Source of the DNA: Pseudomonadota bacterium
GTDB taxonomy: Bacteria; Pseudomonadota; Alphaproteobacteria; Sphingomonadales; Sphingomonadaceae
DNA: 12,477 nt
Reading direction: 5' to 3'
NCBI GenBank assembly: GCA_023417515.1
Contig: JAEZFL010000128.1
Coordinates: 1 to 12,477 of the forward strand
In this document: positions 1-7,313 of the stretch, in pieces
Layout: each line of letters starts with the position of its first letter
Numbering within the stretch: the stretch's first letter is position 1
Program-made: the position numbers and the translations under genes
The notes under the pieces: generated by a model
Database searches by the model: none
What the model was told of the DNA's origin: nothing
What the model saw: the letters and a program-made list of their open reading frames with translations, nothing else

Positions 1-1906
1 GGCGACGTCCGCCCTCGCGGTCCTCACGGTCCTCGCGGTCTTCGCGTGCACGGCGCTGCGGAGCAGGCTCGGCCTCGGCCTCTTCCTCCTCGGCCTCGTC
101 CTCGATCTCCTCGTCCTCGACCTCGTCGGCCTCGTCGAGCATCGGCGTGGCGACCGCGGCGGGGCGGAAGCTCGGCGGCGGCCCCATCGACTCGACGCTC
201 ATCCGGGCGCCCTCGAGGGCCTCGTCGATGACGACCTCAATCTGGACGCCGTAGCGCGCCTCGACCTCGCCGATCTCCGAGCGCTTCTTGTTCAACAGGT
301 AGATCGCCGCCTCGCGGCCGGCGCGAAGCCGGATGATCGAGCCGCGGCCGCGCGCGGCCTCGTCCTCGAGCATTCGCAGCGCCGACAGGCCCGCCGACGA
401 TGCGGTGCGCATCAGGCCGGTGCCCTCGCAATGCGCGCACGGCTTGGTCGATGCTTCGAGCACGCCGGTGCGCAGGCGCTGGCGGCTCATCTCCATCAGC
501 CCGAAGGACGAGATCCGGCCGACCTGGATCCGGGCGCGGTCGTTCTTCAGCGCCTCATTCATCGCCTTCTCGACCTTCCGGATATGGCCGTTCGATTCCA
601 TGTCGATGAAGTCGATGACGACGAGTCCGGCCATGTCGCGAAGCCTCAGCTGGCGCGCGATCTCCGCCGCCGCCTCGAGGTTGGTCGCATAAGCGGTCTG
701 CTCGATATTGTGCTCGCGGGTGGAGCGGCCCGAGTTGATGTCGATCGACACCAGGGCCTCGGTCGGGTTGATGACCAGATAGCCGCCCGACTTCAGCTGG
801 ACGACCGGCTGGTACATGCCCGACAGCTGGTCCTCGACCCCGTAGCGCTGGAACAGAGGCACCGGGTCGACATATTGCTTCACCCGCCGGACATGGCTCG
901 GCATCAGCAACTTCATGAAGGCGCGGGCGTGGCGATAGCCCTCGTCGCCCTCGACCTGGATCTCGTCGATGTCGCGGCTGTAGATGTCGCGGATCGCGCG
1001 CTTGATGAGGTCGCTGTCCTGGTAGATCAAGGCCGGCGCTTCCGACTTCATCGTCGTCTCGCGGATCTCGTCCCACAGGCGGGCGAGATAGTCGAAGTCG
1101 CGCTTGATCTCGGTCTTGGTGCGCGACAGGCCCGCGGTGCGCACGATGATTCCCATCGTCGACGGCAGGTTGAAGTCGGCCATGATCTGCTTGAGGCGCT
1201 TCCTGTCGGCGCCGTTGGAGATCTTCCGCGAGATGCCGCCGCCGTGCGACGTGTTCGGCATCAGCACGCAATAGCGGCCGGCGAGGCTCAGATAGGTGGT
1301 CAGAGCCGCGCCCTTGTTGCCGCGCTCTTCCTTGACGACCTGGACGAGAAGCACCTGGCGGCGCTTGATGACGTCCTGGATCTTGTAGCGGCGCCTGAGG
1401 TTCTGGCGCTTGCGGCGAAGAGTCTCGACGGCGCTCTCGTCGCTGCCATTCTCGGCTTCCTTGGGCGCCGGGGCCTCGCCTTCGCCCTCGCCTTCACCTT
1501 CCTCGTCCTCGGAGCGCTCCTGGCCGGGATCCTCGTCGATCTCGACGACGCTGGCGTCGCCCTCCTCGTCATCCTCGCGGTCGAGCTCGGCGGCGCGCAG
1601 CCGCGCTTCCTCCTCGGCATGCTCCATCTCCTCGCGGAGCAAAGCCTCGCGGTCCTCGCGCGGGATCTGGTAATAATCGGGGTGGATTTCGCTGAAGGCC
1701 AGGAAGCCGTGGCGGTTGCCGCCATAATCGACGAACGCCGCCTGGAGCGACGGTTCGACCCTGGTTACCTTGGCGAGATAGATATTCCCTTTGAGCTGCT
1801 TGTGCTCGGCGGATTCGAAGTCGAATTCCTCGATCCGGTTACCTTTTACCACCGCGACCCGGGTTTCCTCCGGGTGGCGCGCGTCGACCAGCATGCGCAT
1901 TGTCAT
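1..1906 (-). CDS. rne: Ribonuclease E, partial (C-terminus beyond the window)
   Basis: Endoribonuclease that starts mRNA decay and processes rRNA and tRNA precursors; core of the RNA degradosome. The first 635 residues are visible. Residues about 36-185 form the S1 RNA-binding domain, interrupted at about 110-158 by a highly acidic Glu/Asp/Gly insert. The DNase I-like catalytic region follows, with D389 (SIDINSGRS) and D432 (VVIDFIDM). The zinc-link CxxC is C490-A-H-C493. The spacings D389-D432 (43) and D432-C490 (58) equal those of E. coli D303, D346 and C404, so all family landmarks are shifted by a constant 86 residues, explained by the insert. The visible end is an acidic then Arg-rich tail with repeated RED triplets, the start of the disordered scaffold. 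The ATG at 1906 (MTMRMLVDAR) has GGAG 8 bases upstream; ATGs at 1900 and 1894 are in frame but less well placed. Certain as RNase E/G family, and E rather than G from the tail. Confidence 0.97.
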   Translation of the reverse strand, partial: MTMRMLVDARHPEETRVAVVKGNRIEEFDFESAEHKQLKGNIYLAKVTRVEPSLQAAFVDYGGNRHGFLAFSEIHPDYYQIPREDREALLREEMEHAEEEARLRAAELDREDDEEGDASVVEIDEDPGQERSEDEEGEGEGEGEAPAPKEAENGSDESAVETLRRKRQNLRRRYKIQDVIKRRQVLLVQVVKEERGNKGAALTTYLSLAGRYCVLMPNTSHGGGISRKISNGADRKRLKQIMADFNLPSTMGIIVRTAGLSRTKTEIKRDFDYLARLWDEIRETTMKSEAPALIYQDSDLIKRAIRDIYSRDIDEIQVEGDEGYRHARAFMKLLMPSHVRRVKQYVDPVPLFQRYGVEDQLSGMYQPVVQLKSGGYLVINPTEALVSIDINSGRSTREHNIEQTAYATNLEAAAEIARQLRLRDMAGLVVIDFIDMESNGHIRKVEKAMNEALKNDRARIQVGRISSFGLMEMSRQRLRTGVLEASTKPCAHCEGTGLMRTASSAGLSALRMLEDEAARGRGSIIRLRAGREAAIYLLNKKRSEIGEVEARYGVQIEVVIDEALEGARMSVESMGPPPSFRPAAVATPMLDEADEVEDEEIEDEAEEEEAEAEPAPQRRAREDREDREDREGGRR

Positions 1907-2318
1907 TATGATGTCTCCACGCGCGCACCCATGGCTGTGACAGCAAGGGGCGCACGCGCTCGATTGTGGACGGCCGCGCGGCAAATGGCAGCGGCGCGGA
2001 CGAAGTCCGGTTGCTAAGAAATTCGGTTGATGAAGCTGCGGTGCGGCGGCCGGTTTGAGAGACCGGCAAAGTGCCCCAAGCGTGCGGGCCCGCGGGAGCG
2101 GGTCGCATCAGCTCAGTGGGGAAATGCCTCATGCAGCGGTGAACCTAAACGAAACTGCGTCGCGAGCGGTGAGCCGCGGGTATCTTTCCCTGGGCTGCAC
2201 GTCGGACTAGGCTTGCTAGCATCCATGTGGGGGGCGGGCAACTGCCTGGCAACGGCGAAAGCGGGAAAATGGCCGGATTGAGGCGGATACAAGGGGTTGC
2301 GGAGAAACCGCGCTCGGC
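1907..2318. other. Divergent intergenic region between rne and the amidase
   Basis: This 412-bp stretch has no convincing gene. It must hold the promoters of both flanking genes and probably a long rne 5' leader. I see a perfect 6-bp hairpin GCCGGT-N7-ACCGGC at 2049-2067, a palindrome GCGGGCCCGC at 2084-2093, and an imperfect direct repeat AGCGGTGA(A/G)CC near 2135 and 2165. Next to the amidase start, GCGG-AGAAA-CCGC at 2299-2311 could fold and occlude the only GGAG. E. coli RNase E controls its own mRNA through its 5' leader. A similar role here is inference; I recognise no specific leader RNA family and found no clear -35/-10 pair. Confidence 0.5.
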
Positions 2319-3176
2319 ATGACCTGGCTCGTCGCGATCCTTCTCTCGCTGTTCGGCCTCGGCCAGCCCGGCGATCCCGACGCGGGCGCGGCCGGCGGCG
2401 GCGTGACCCTGCCGATCGAGGCCAGCGCGGCCGACACGCCCCTCCCCGCGCTCACCGAGGCGCGCGGCGACGACCCTCCCGTGGTGGTGATCGATCCCGG
2501 CCACGGCGGCCGCGACCCCGGCGCCCCGGCTGCGATGGCCGGCCTCCACGAGAAGCAGGTCACCCTCGCCCTCGCCCGCGCCATCCGCGACGAGCTCGCC
2601 GCCTCGGGCCGGGTCCGCGTCGCCCTGACCCGCGACGACGACCGTTTCATCCCCCTCGAGGGCCGCTACTCGATCGCCCGCCGTCTCGGCGCCGATTTGT
2701 TCATCTCGCTCCACGCCGACGCCGCGCCGAGCAACGACGCCGCCCGCGGCGCCACCATCTATACTTTGTCCGAAGTCGCCTCCGACCGCGAGGCCGCCCT
2801 CCTCGCCGACCAGCAGAATGCGTCCGACGCGATCGGCGGCGTGACGATGAGCCGCGACCCCAACGTCAACCTGATCCTGGTCGACCTCACCCAGCGCGAA
2901 TCGATGGAAGCGAGCGCCCGCTTCGCGCAGATCCTCCACCGCGAGGCCGCGTCGACCATCCGCTTCCAGCCCGACTGGCACCGTTTCGCCGCTTTCATCG
3001 TGCTGAAGGCCCCCGACATCCCGTCGGTCCTGTTCGAGAGCGGCTACGTCACCAACGCCGAGGACGTCGCCTACCTGACCTCCCCCGAAGGCCGCCAGCA
3101 GATCGCCACCGGCCTCCGCCGAGCCATCGAGGCGCATTTCGCCAGGCGGTTCCTCACCCGTCAGGCGGGGACGTAG
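2319..3176 (+). CDS. N-acetylmuramoyl-L-alanine amidase (Amidase_3 family)
   Basis: Zinc amidase that cuts the bond between N-acetylmuramic acid and the stem peptide, as used for daughter-cell separation; acts in the periplasm. The 285-aa protein carries the Amidase_3 fold with all zinc and catalytic positions: H62 (IDPGHGG), E114 (PLEGRYSIA), H132 (ISLHAD) and E240 (LFESGYVTN). The N-terminus has only a short hydrophobic stretch (residues 1-15) followed by a Gly/Ala/Pro linker; there is no basic n-region and no AMIN targeting domain, so it is shorter than AmiC proteins of about 400 aa. No in-frame start codon lies just upstream, so ATG 2319 is retained although its GGAG is 16 bases away and sits in a possible small hairpin. 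The gene precedes mrcA at a distance, which fits a cell-wall locus. Its last 16 bases overlap the convergent RibD-like gene. Confidence 0.93.
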   Translation: MTWLVAILLSLFGLGQPGDPDAGAAGGGVTLPIEASAADTPLPALTEARGDDPPVVVIDPGHGGRDPGAPAAMAGLHEKQVTLALARAIRDELAASGRVRVALTRDDDRFIPLEGRYSIARRLGADLFISLHADAAPSNDAARGATIYTLSEVASDREAALLADQQNASDAIGGVTMSRDPNVNLILVDLTQRESMEASARFAQILHREAASTIRFQPDWHRFAAFIVLKAPDIPSVLFESGYVTNAEDVAYLTSPEGRQQIATGLRRAIEAHFARRFLTRQAGT

Positions 3177-3691
3177 GTCAGCCTGATCACGTCCTCGCCC
3201 ATCGGCTCGCTGGCCGCCAGGCGAAGCCGCGGCCGCGACCCGGCGAAATAGGGATCGCCGCCGCCGAGCACGACCGGGTGGAGATAGATCCGATAGGCGT
3301 CGATCAGCCCGAGCACGGTCAGGCTGCGCGCCAGCTTCGGCCCGCCGACCTCGACCTCCCCGTCGACCTCGGCCTTGATCGCGCGCATCGCCCCTTCGAG
3401 ATCGTCCCCGACGGGCGTCGCATTGGGTCCGACCGACGCCAGCGAGCGCGACACCACCCATTTGTGCTGGCGCCGCCACGCCTCGGCGAACTCGCGTTCC
3501 GGCGCGTCCCACTCGGGATGGTCCTCGTCCCAGTAGCGCATGATCTCATACAGCCGGCGCCCATAGACGCCCCCTGCCTGCTCGCGCGCCTGCTCGATGA
3601 AGTGCCGGAACAGCCCCGGCCCCGGCGCGAACGCATCATGATCGACATAGCCGTCGAGCGACTGGTTCATCCCGAAGACAAGCTTGGCCAT
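3161..3691 (-). CDS. Dihydrofolate reductase family protein (RibD C-terminal type)
   Basis: Small NADPH-dependent reductase of the RibD_C/DHFR-like family. Family hallmarks are the N-terminal strand KLVFGMNQSLDGYVD, YGRRLYEIMRYW in the middle, VGGPKLARSL (cofactor-binding loop), and the C-terminal HPVVLGGGDPYF. The length of 176 aa fits stand-alone members of the YwjB/YyaP kind, whose substrates are mostly unknown; it lacks the deaminase half of RibD. I chose ATG 3691 because GGAGAGG lies 6 bases upstream. The longer frame would begin at TTG 3697, directly on that ribosome-binding site. The gene is convergent with the amidase (16-bp overlap) and divergent from the lipoprotein at 3831. Nothing nearby belongs to riboflavin or folate synthesis, so the substrate cannot be inferred from context. 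Confidence 0.88.
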   Translation of the reverse strand: MAKLVFGMNQSLDGYVDHDAFAPGPGLFRHFIEQAREQAGGVYGRRLYEIMRYWDEDHPEWDAPEREFAEAWRRQHKWVVSRSLASVGPNATPVGDDLEGAMRAIKAEVDGEVEVGGPKLARSLTVLGLIDAYRIYLHPVVLGGGDPYFAGSRPRLRLAASEPMGEDVIRLTYVPA

Positions 3692-3768
3692 TCGCAACCT
3701 CTCCGCTCTGTCCGGCCACGATAACGCCGGTCACCGCGCGGCGTCAGCCCCGGCCGACAGCACCTTCA

Positions 3769-3797
3769 TTGACAAGATCGCGCGCCCGGCATTTGAT
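3769..3797 (+). promoter_or_regulatory. Sigma-70-like promoter of the lipoprotein gene
   Basis: A perfect TTGACA at 3769-3774 is followed after exactly 17 bp by TTTGAT at 3792-3797 (4 of 6 matches to TATAAT). Transcription would begin near 3804, giving a leader of about 27 bases to the GTG at 3831. The promoter lies inside the longest open frame from 3684, which argues that the upstream 49 codons are not translated. Confidence 0.6.
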
Positions 3798-3830
3798 GAC
3801 ACCACCATCAACGGGAAGGGGGTTCTCGAC

Positions 3831-4466
3831 GTGGCAACCACATTCAGGAAGGTCATCCCTGTGCCGGCCGCTCTTCTTGCGGTCGCCGTCCTGGCATCGT
3901 GCGGCGGAGACGGCAATGCCGGCGCGGAGGGCGCCGCGAACGGCAGCGCGGCCACCCCGACCGCCCAGGCGACCCCTCTGTTCCCGGACAATTTCAAGGG
4001 CGTGTGCTCCGGAGCCACGGTTTCGGCCGCGACCGCCTACGACCCGGCCGCCACGACCCACAAGGCTCTCTATTTCGCGTCCTACCGGGATGATCTCACC
4101 GATCGGTCGAGCTCGCTTCCGGCCGACTGGACCGTGCAATTCTCGCCAGAGGGCGACGCCTTGCGGGCCGTCGACCTCGTCGTTTGCGCCCGGCGCACCG
4201 CCGCGCGCGAGGCGCGCATCTGCGACGGCTATCAGAATGACGGCAGGGCGACGCAGAACAGGGTCCGCTGGCATACCGCGACCTACGACCTTTCGGTCCG
4301 CGAGGCGCGCACGGGCCGGGAGCGGGCGAAGACGACGCTCGAGGCGACCGATTCCATCTGTCCCATGTTCATGAATTTCGACGGCGAATCGGACACGGTC
4401 GACGCCTACGCCTCGCCCTCGGACACCGCCGTCGCCGATTTCGTGAGGCCGCACATCAACCGCTAG
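3831..4466 (+). CDS. Hypothetical lipoprotein, four extra cysteines
   Basis: I do not recognise the family. From the GTG at 3831 the protein has 211 residues: a basic n-region (R6, K7), a hydrophobic core at 8-21 and a lipobox L21-A-S-C24, so it should be lipidated on C24. A Gly/Ala/Thr-rich linker (25-50) leads into a soluble domain from about F51. That domain has four further cysteines (C59, C119, C131, C177), an even number consistent with two disulfides in the periplasm. GTG 3831 is preferred over ATG 3684 in the same frame: AAGGGGG lies about 8 bases upstream, the signal peptide then starts at residue 1, and a promoter sits between the two starts. The gene lies alone between the amidase/RibD pair and mrcA with its own promoter and a hairpin after it, so it looks like an insertion into a cell-wall locus. 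Lipoprotein status is well supported; function is unknown. Confidence 0.82.
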   Translation: MATTFRKVIPVPAALLAVAVLASCGGDGNAGAEGAANGSAATPTAQATPLFPDNFKGVCSGATVSAATAYDPAATTHKALYFASYRDDLTDRSSSLPADWTVQFSPEGDALRAVDLVVCARRTAAREARICDGYQNDGRATQNRVRWHTATYDLSVREARTGRERAKTTLEATDSICPMFMNFDGESDTVDAYASPSDTAVADFVRPHINR

Positions 4467-4484
4467 AGGTCGCTTGCCCGGCCC

Positions 4485-4514
4485 CGTCGAAAAGCCGTCC
4501 GCGGACTTTCGACG
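4485..4514. terminator. Hairpin after the lipoprotein gene, possible terminator
   Basis: CGTCGAAAAG at 4485-4494 pairs with CTTTCGACG at 4506-4514 with one bulged A. The loop contains a second perfect palindrome, GTCCGCGGAC at 4497-4506, that overlaps the outer stem and would compete with it. It begins 19 bases after the lipoprotein stop. There is no T-run, so it would be a weak intrinsic terminator or only a processing or stability element. Confidence 0.35.
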
Positions 4515-4571
4515 AACTGCGGTTCCTCCGCGCTTCCCGGCTCGGCGAGCTTCCGCTAAACCGCTGGCCAA

Positions 4572-7163
4572 ATGGCAGATGCAGACACTTCGACCGAACG
4601 GCTGACGCTCCGGCGCGGCGGCCTCGCCCGCTTCACCGACTGGACCCGCGAGCTGGGCGACAGATACGCGCCGAAGACCGAGCGGCTCCGCGCGGCGGCC
4701 GGCACCCGCTGGTTCAAGGTGCTCGCCATCCTCGCGCTTCTGCCGTTCGTCGCCTACGCGGCCTTGTGGCTGATCTTCGCCCGCGACCTGCCCTCGGCCT
4801 CGACCCTTCTCGAATATCAGCCGGCGCTTCCCTCCTATGTCCGCGACGTCAACGGTGCGACGGTGCAGAGCTTCGCGCGCGAACGCCGGGTCCAGCTCGC
4901 TTATGACGAATATCCGCAGCAGCTGATCGATGCCTTCGTCTCGTCGGAGGACCGCACCTTCTTCAGCCACAACGGAATCGACTGGCCCGGAACGATCGGC
5001 GCGGTGTTCGACTATGCCAGCAAGGCCGGCAGCGGCGAGCGCGCCCGCGGCGGCTCGACCATCACCCAGCAGGTCGCCAAGAATCTGATCCTCGGCGACG
5101 AATATTCGGTCACCCGCAAGATCCGCGAGGCCTTCCTCGCCCGCCGCATCGAGGCGACCCTGACCAAGGAGCAGATCCTCGAGCTCTACCTCAACCAGAT
5201 CTTCCTCGGCCGCAACGCCTATGGCGTCCAGGCCGCGGCGCGCGCCTATTTCGACAAGGACGTCCACCAGCTCGCGCTCCACGAGATCGCGTTCATCGCC
5301 GGCCTTCCCCAGGCGCCGAGCACCTATGAACCGCGGCGCAACCTCGAAATGGCGACCGCGCGCCGCAATTACGTGCTCGCCCAGATGGAGCGGAACGGCA
5401 AGATCACCGCCGCCCAGCGTGCCGAGGCCGAGGCCCAGCCGCTGGTCACCGTCGACGGCCCGAGCACCGCGGTCCGCAATGTCGGCGGCTATTATATGGA
5501 GGAGGTCCGCCGCCAGCTCATCCAGCAGTTCGGCGAGAATGCCGAGGCGGGCCCCAACAGCGTCTATGCCGGCGGCCTGTGGGTGCGCACCGGCTACGAT
5601 CCGGTCATGCAGCAGGCCGCCGAGACCGCGCTCCGCGACGGCCTTCGCCGCTACGAAGCCGGCCGCGGCTGGCGCGACCCGGGCCTGTCGATCGACGTCG
5701 ACGGCAATTGGCGCCAGCAGCTCGCCATCGCCCAATTCGGGGTCGGCTATGACGATTGGCGCTCCGCCGTAATCCTGTCGAAGAGCGGCGATTCCGCCCG
5801 CATCGGCTTCGTCGACGGCACCACCGGCACCTTGCCCGCAAGCCTCGCCTCGATGCCCAAGCGCGGCACTGGCCAGAGCGCGTTCAGCGCGCTTCGCCCC
5901 GGCTCGATCGTCGCGGTCGAGCAGGAAGGCAGCAACTGGGCACTGCGCTCGATCCCCGAGGTCGGCGGCGGAATGGTCGTCGAAGAAGTCGGCACCGGCC
6001 GGATCCGCGCCATGCAGGGCGGCTGGGACGTGCGCGGCTCCAACTTCAACCGCGCCACCCAGGCCCAGCGCCAGCCGGGCTCGACCTTCAAGCCGATCGT
6101 CTATGCCGCGGCGCTCGCCGACGGCGGGATGACCCCCGCCTCGATCATCCTCGATGCGCCCTTCTGCACCAATGACGGCACCACCAATAAGTGCTTCCGC
6201 AACTTCTCGGGGGGCTATGCCGGCCCGCAGACCATGCGCTGGGGCCTCGAGCAGTCGCGCAACCTGATGACGGTGCGCGCCGCCAACCAGGTCGGCATGG
6301 ACCGGGTCATCCGCCTCGCCCGCAACATGGGCGTCGGCGACTATCGCAGCACGCCCTATCTGTCGCTCGCCCTCGGCGCCGGCGACACCACGGTGGCGGC
6401 GATGACCCACGCCTTCGCGACCTTCGCCAATCACGGCCGCTCGGTGACTCCGCACCTCATCGACTATGTCCAGGACCGCAACGGCCGGGTGATCTTCCGC
6501 GCCGACAATCGCTGCCAGCAGATGGGCAATTGCAACGCTCCGGACTGGGACGGCCGCGCCATGCCGCGCCCCCCGGTCGCCGGCCGCCAGGTCGTCGACC
6601 CGCTCACCGCCTACCAGGTCGTCCACATGCTCGAAGGCGTGGTCGAGCGCGGCACCGCCACCCGGCTGCGCGTGCTCGATCGGCCCCTGTTCGGCAAGAC
6701 CGGAACGACCACCGGCCCGACCAACGTCTGGTTCGTCGGCGGCTCGGCCGACATCGTCGCGGGCGTCTACATGGGCTTCGACCAGCCGCGCCCGATGGGC
6801 GGCTACGCGCAGGGCGGCACGCTCGCCGCGCCGATCTTCCAGGCGTTCGCGGAAACGGCGTTCGAAGGCATGCCGGTGGTTCCGTTCCGCGCCCCGGCCG
6901 GAATCCGGATGGTCCGCATCGACCGCCGCACCGGCCGCCGGGTCCAGGGCGCCTGGCCGTCGGGCGAGGACCCGCGCGCCGCGGTCATCTGGGAAGCGTT
7001 CAAGCCGGAGAGCGAGCCGAGGCGCACCATCCAGAGCCAGGAGGTCCAGCTCGCCGCCGAGCAAAGCCGCCGCCGAGCCCCCGCCGCCACCCGCTCGACC
7101 AACCAGTCGACCGAACGAAGCCCCGACAGCACCTTCTTGCAAGACCAGGGCGGCATATATTAG
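4572..7163 (+). CDS. mrcA: Penicillin-binding protein 1A (glycosyltransferase/transpeptidase)
   Basis: Bifunctional class A PBP that polymerises lipid II into glycan strands and cross-links them; anchored in the inner membrane with domains in the periplasm. 863 aa, usual for PBP1A. A Lys/Arg-rich cytoplasmic tail (1-49) precedes one membrane helix (50-70). The GT51 domain shows catalytic E126 in SSEDRTFFSHNG, GGSTITQQVAKN (160-171), RKIREAFLARRIE (182-194) and LELYLNQIFLGRNAYG (203-218). An OB-like insert lies at about 340-460. The transpeptidase domain has S504-T-F-K507 (nucleophile and general base), S562-R-N564 and K709-T-G. The C-terminal 60 residues are basic, Gln/Ser-rich and probably disordered. 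Cysteine pairs 532/541 and 648/654 could form disulfides. ATG 4572 has no clear Shine-Dalgarno sequence. The neighbouring amidase and prfB match what I recall of sphingomonad gene order. Confidence 0.97.
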   Translation: MADADTSTERLTLRRGGLARFTDWTRELGDRYAPKTERLRAAAGTRWFKVLAILALLPFVAYAALWLIFARDLPSASTLLEYQPALPSYVRDVNGATVQSFARERRVQLAYDEYPQQLIDAFVSSEDRTFFSHNGIDWPGTIGAVFDYASKAGSGERARGGSTITQQVAKNLILGDEYSVTRKIREAFLARRIEATLTKEQILELYLNQIFLGRNAYGVQAAARAYFDKDVHQLALHEIAFIAGLPQAPSTYEPRRNLEMATARRNYVLAQMERNGKITAAQRAEAEAQPLVTVDGPSTAVRNVGGYYMEEVRRQLIQQFGENAEAGPNSVYAGGLWVRTGYDPVMQQAAETALRDGLRRYEAGRGWRDPGLSIDVDGNWRQQLAIAQFGVGYDDWRSAVILSKSGDSARIGFVDGTTGTLPASLASMPKRGTGQSAFSALRPGSIVAVEQEGSNWALRSIPEVGGGMVVEEVGTGRIRAMQGGWDVRGSNFNRATQAQRQPGSTFKPIVYAAALADGGMTPASIILDAPFCTNDGTTNKCFRNFSGGYAGPQTMRWGLEQSRNLMTVRAANQVGMDRVIRLARNMGVGDYRSTPYLSLALGAGDTTVAAMTHAFATFANHGRSVTPHLIDYVQDRNGRVIFRADNRCQQMGNCNAPDWDGRAMPRPPVAGRQVVDPLTAYQVVHMLEGVVERGTATRLRVLDRPLFGKTGTTTGPTNVWFVGGSADIVAGVYMGFDQPRPMGGYAQGGTLAAPIFQAFAETAFEGMPVVPFRAPAGIRMVRIDRRTGRRVQGAWPSGEDPRAAVIWEAFKPESEPRRTIQSQEVQLAAEQSRRRAPAATRSTNQSTERSPDSTFLQDQGGIY

Positions 7164-7171
7164 CGAACCCA

Positions 7172-7293
7172 CCGCTCGTCCCGAGCGAAGTCGAAGGACC
7201 CGTTCGAGCGAAGGCGAGAACATCCGGTTCGACAGCTCACCACTCTCGGCACCAGCCGGGAGGATGTCTCGACTACGCTCGACAATGAGCGGA
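7172..7293. repeat. Dispersed inverted-repeat element, copy A (upstream of prfB)
   Basis: About 122 bp filling most of the gap between mrcA and prfB. The left arm (7172-7198) begins CCGCTCGTCCCGAGCGAAGT; the right arm (7263-7293) ends CTCGACAATGAGCGGA. The reverse complement of the right arm matches the left arm of copy B (8476-8505) except for one extra base and one substitution, and the left arm matches the reverse complement of copy B's right arm. Copies A and B are therefore the same element in opposite orientations. Its right end is 20 bp from the prfB start, so it forms the prfB leader. It resembles short GAGCGAAGTCGA-type intergenic repeats that I associate with sphingomonad genomes; that link is from memory. 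Confidence 0.8.
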
Positions 7294-7313
7294 CTCTTTT
7301 GAGGAACTGACCG

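Noticed and set aside
431..2017. A 528-codon open frame on the plus strand over rne
   Set aside because: It is the complement of the rne coding sequence, whose catalytic residues fit family spacing exactly; the product is compositionally biased and without motifs.
2297..3724. A 475-codon plus-strand frame overlapping the amidase
   Set aside because: It is an Arg/Pro-rich frame shadow of the amidase and the RibD-like gene; both real genes have clear motifs in other frames.
3684..3830. N-terminal 49-codon extension of the lipoprotein from ATG 3684
   Set aside because: It would bury the signal peptide, overlaps the start of the divergent RibD-like gene, and contains the best promoter of the window. 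GTG 3831 has a good ribosome-binding site.
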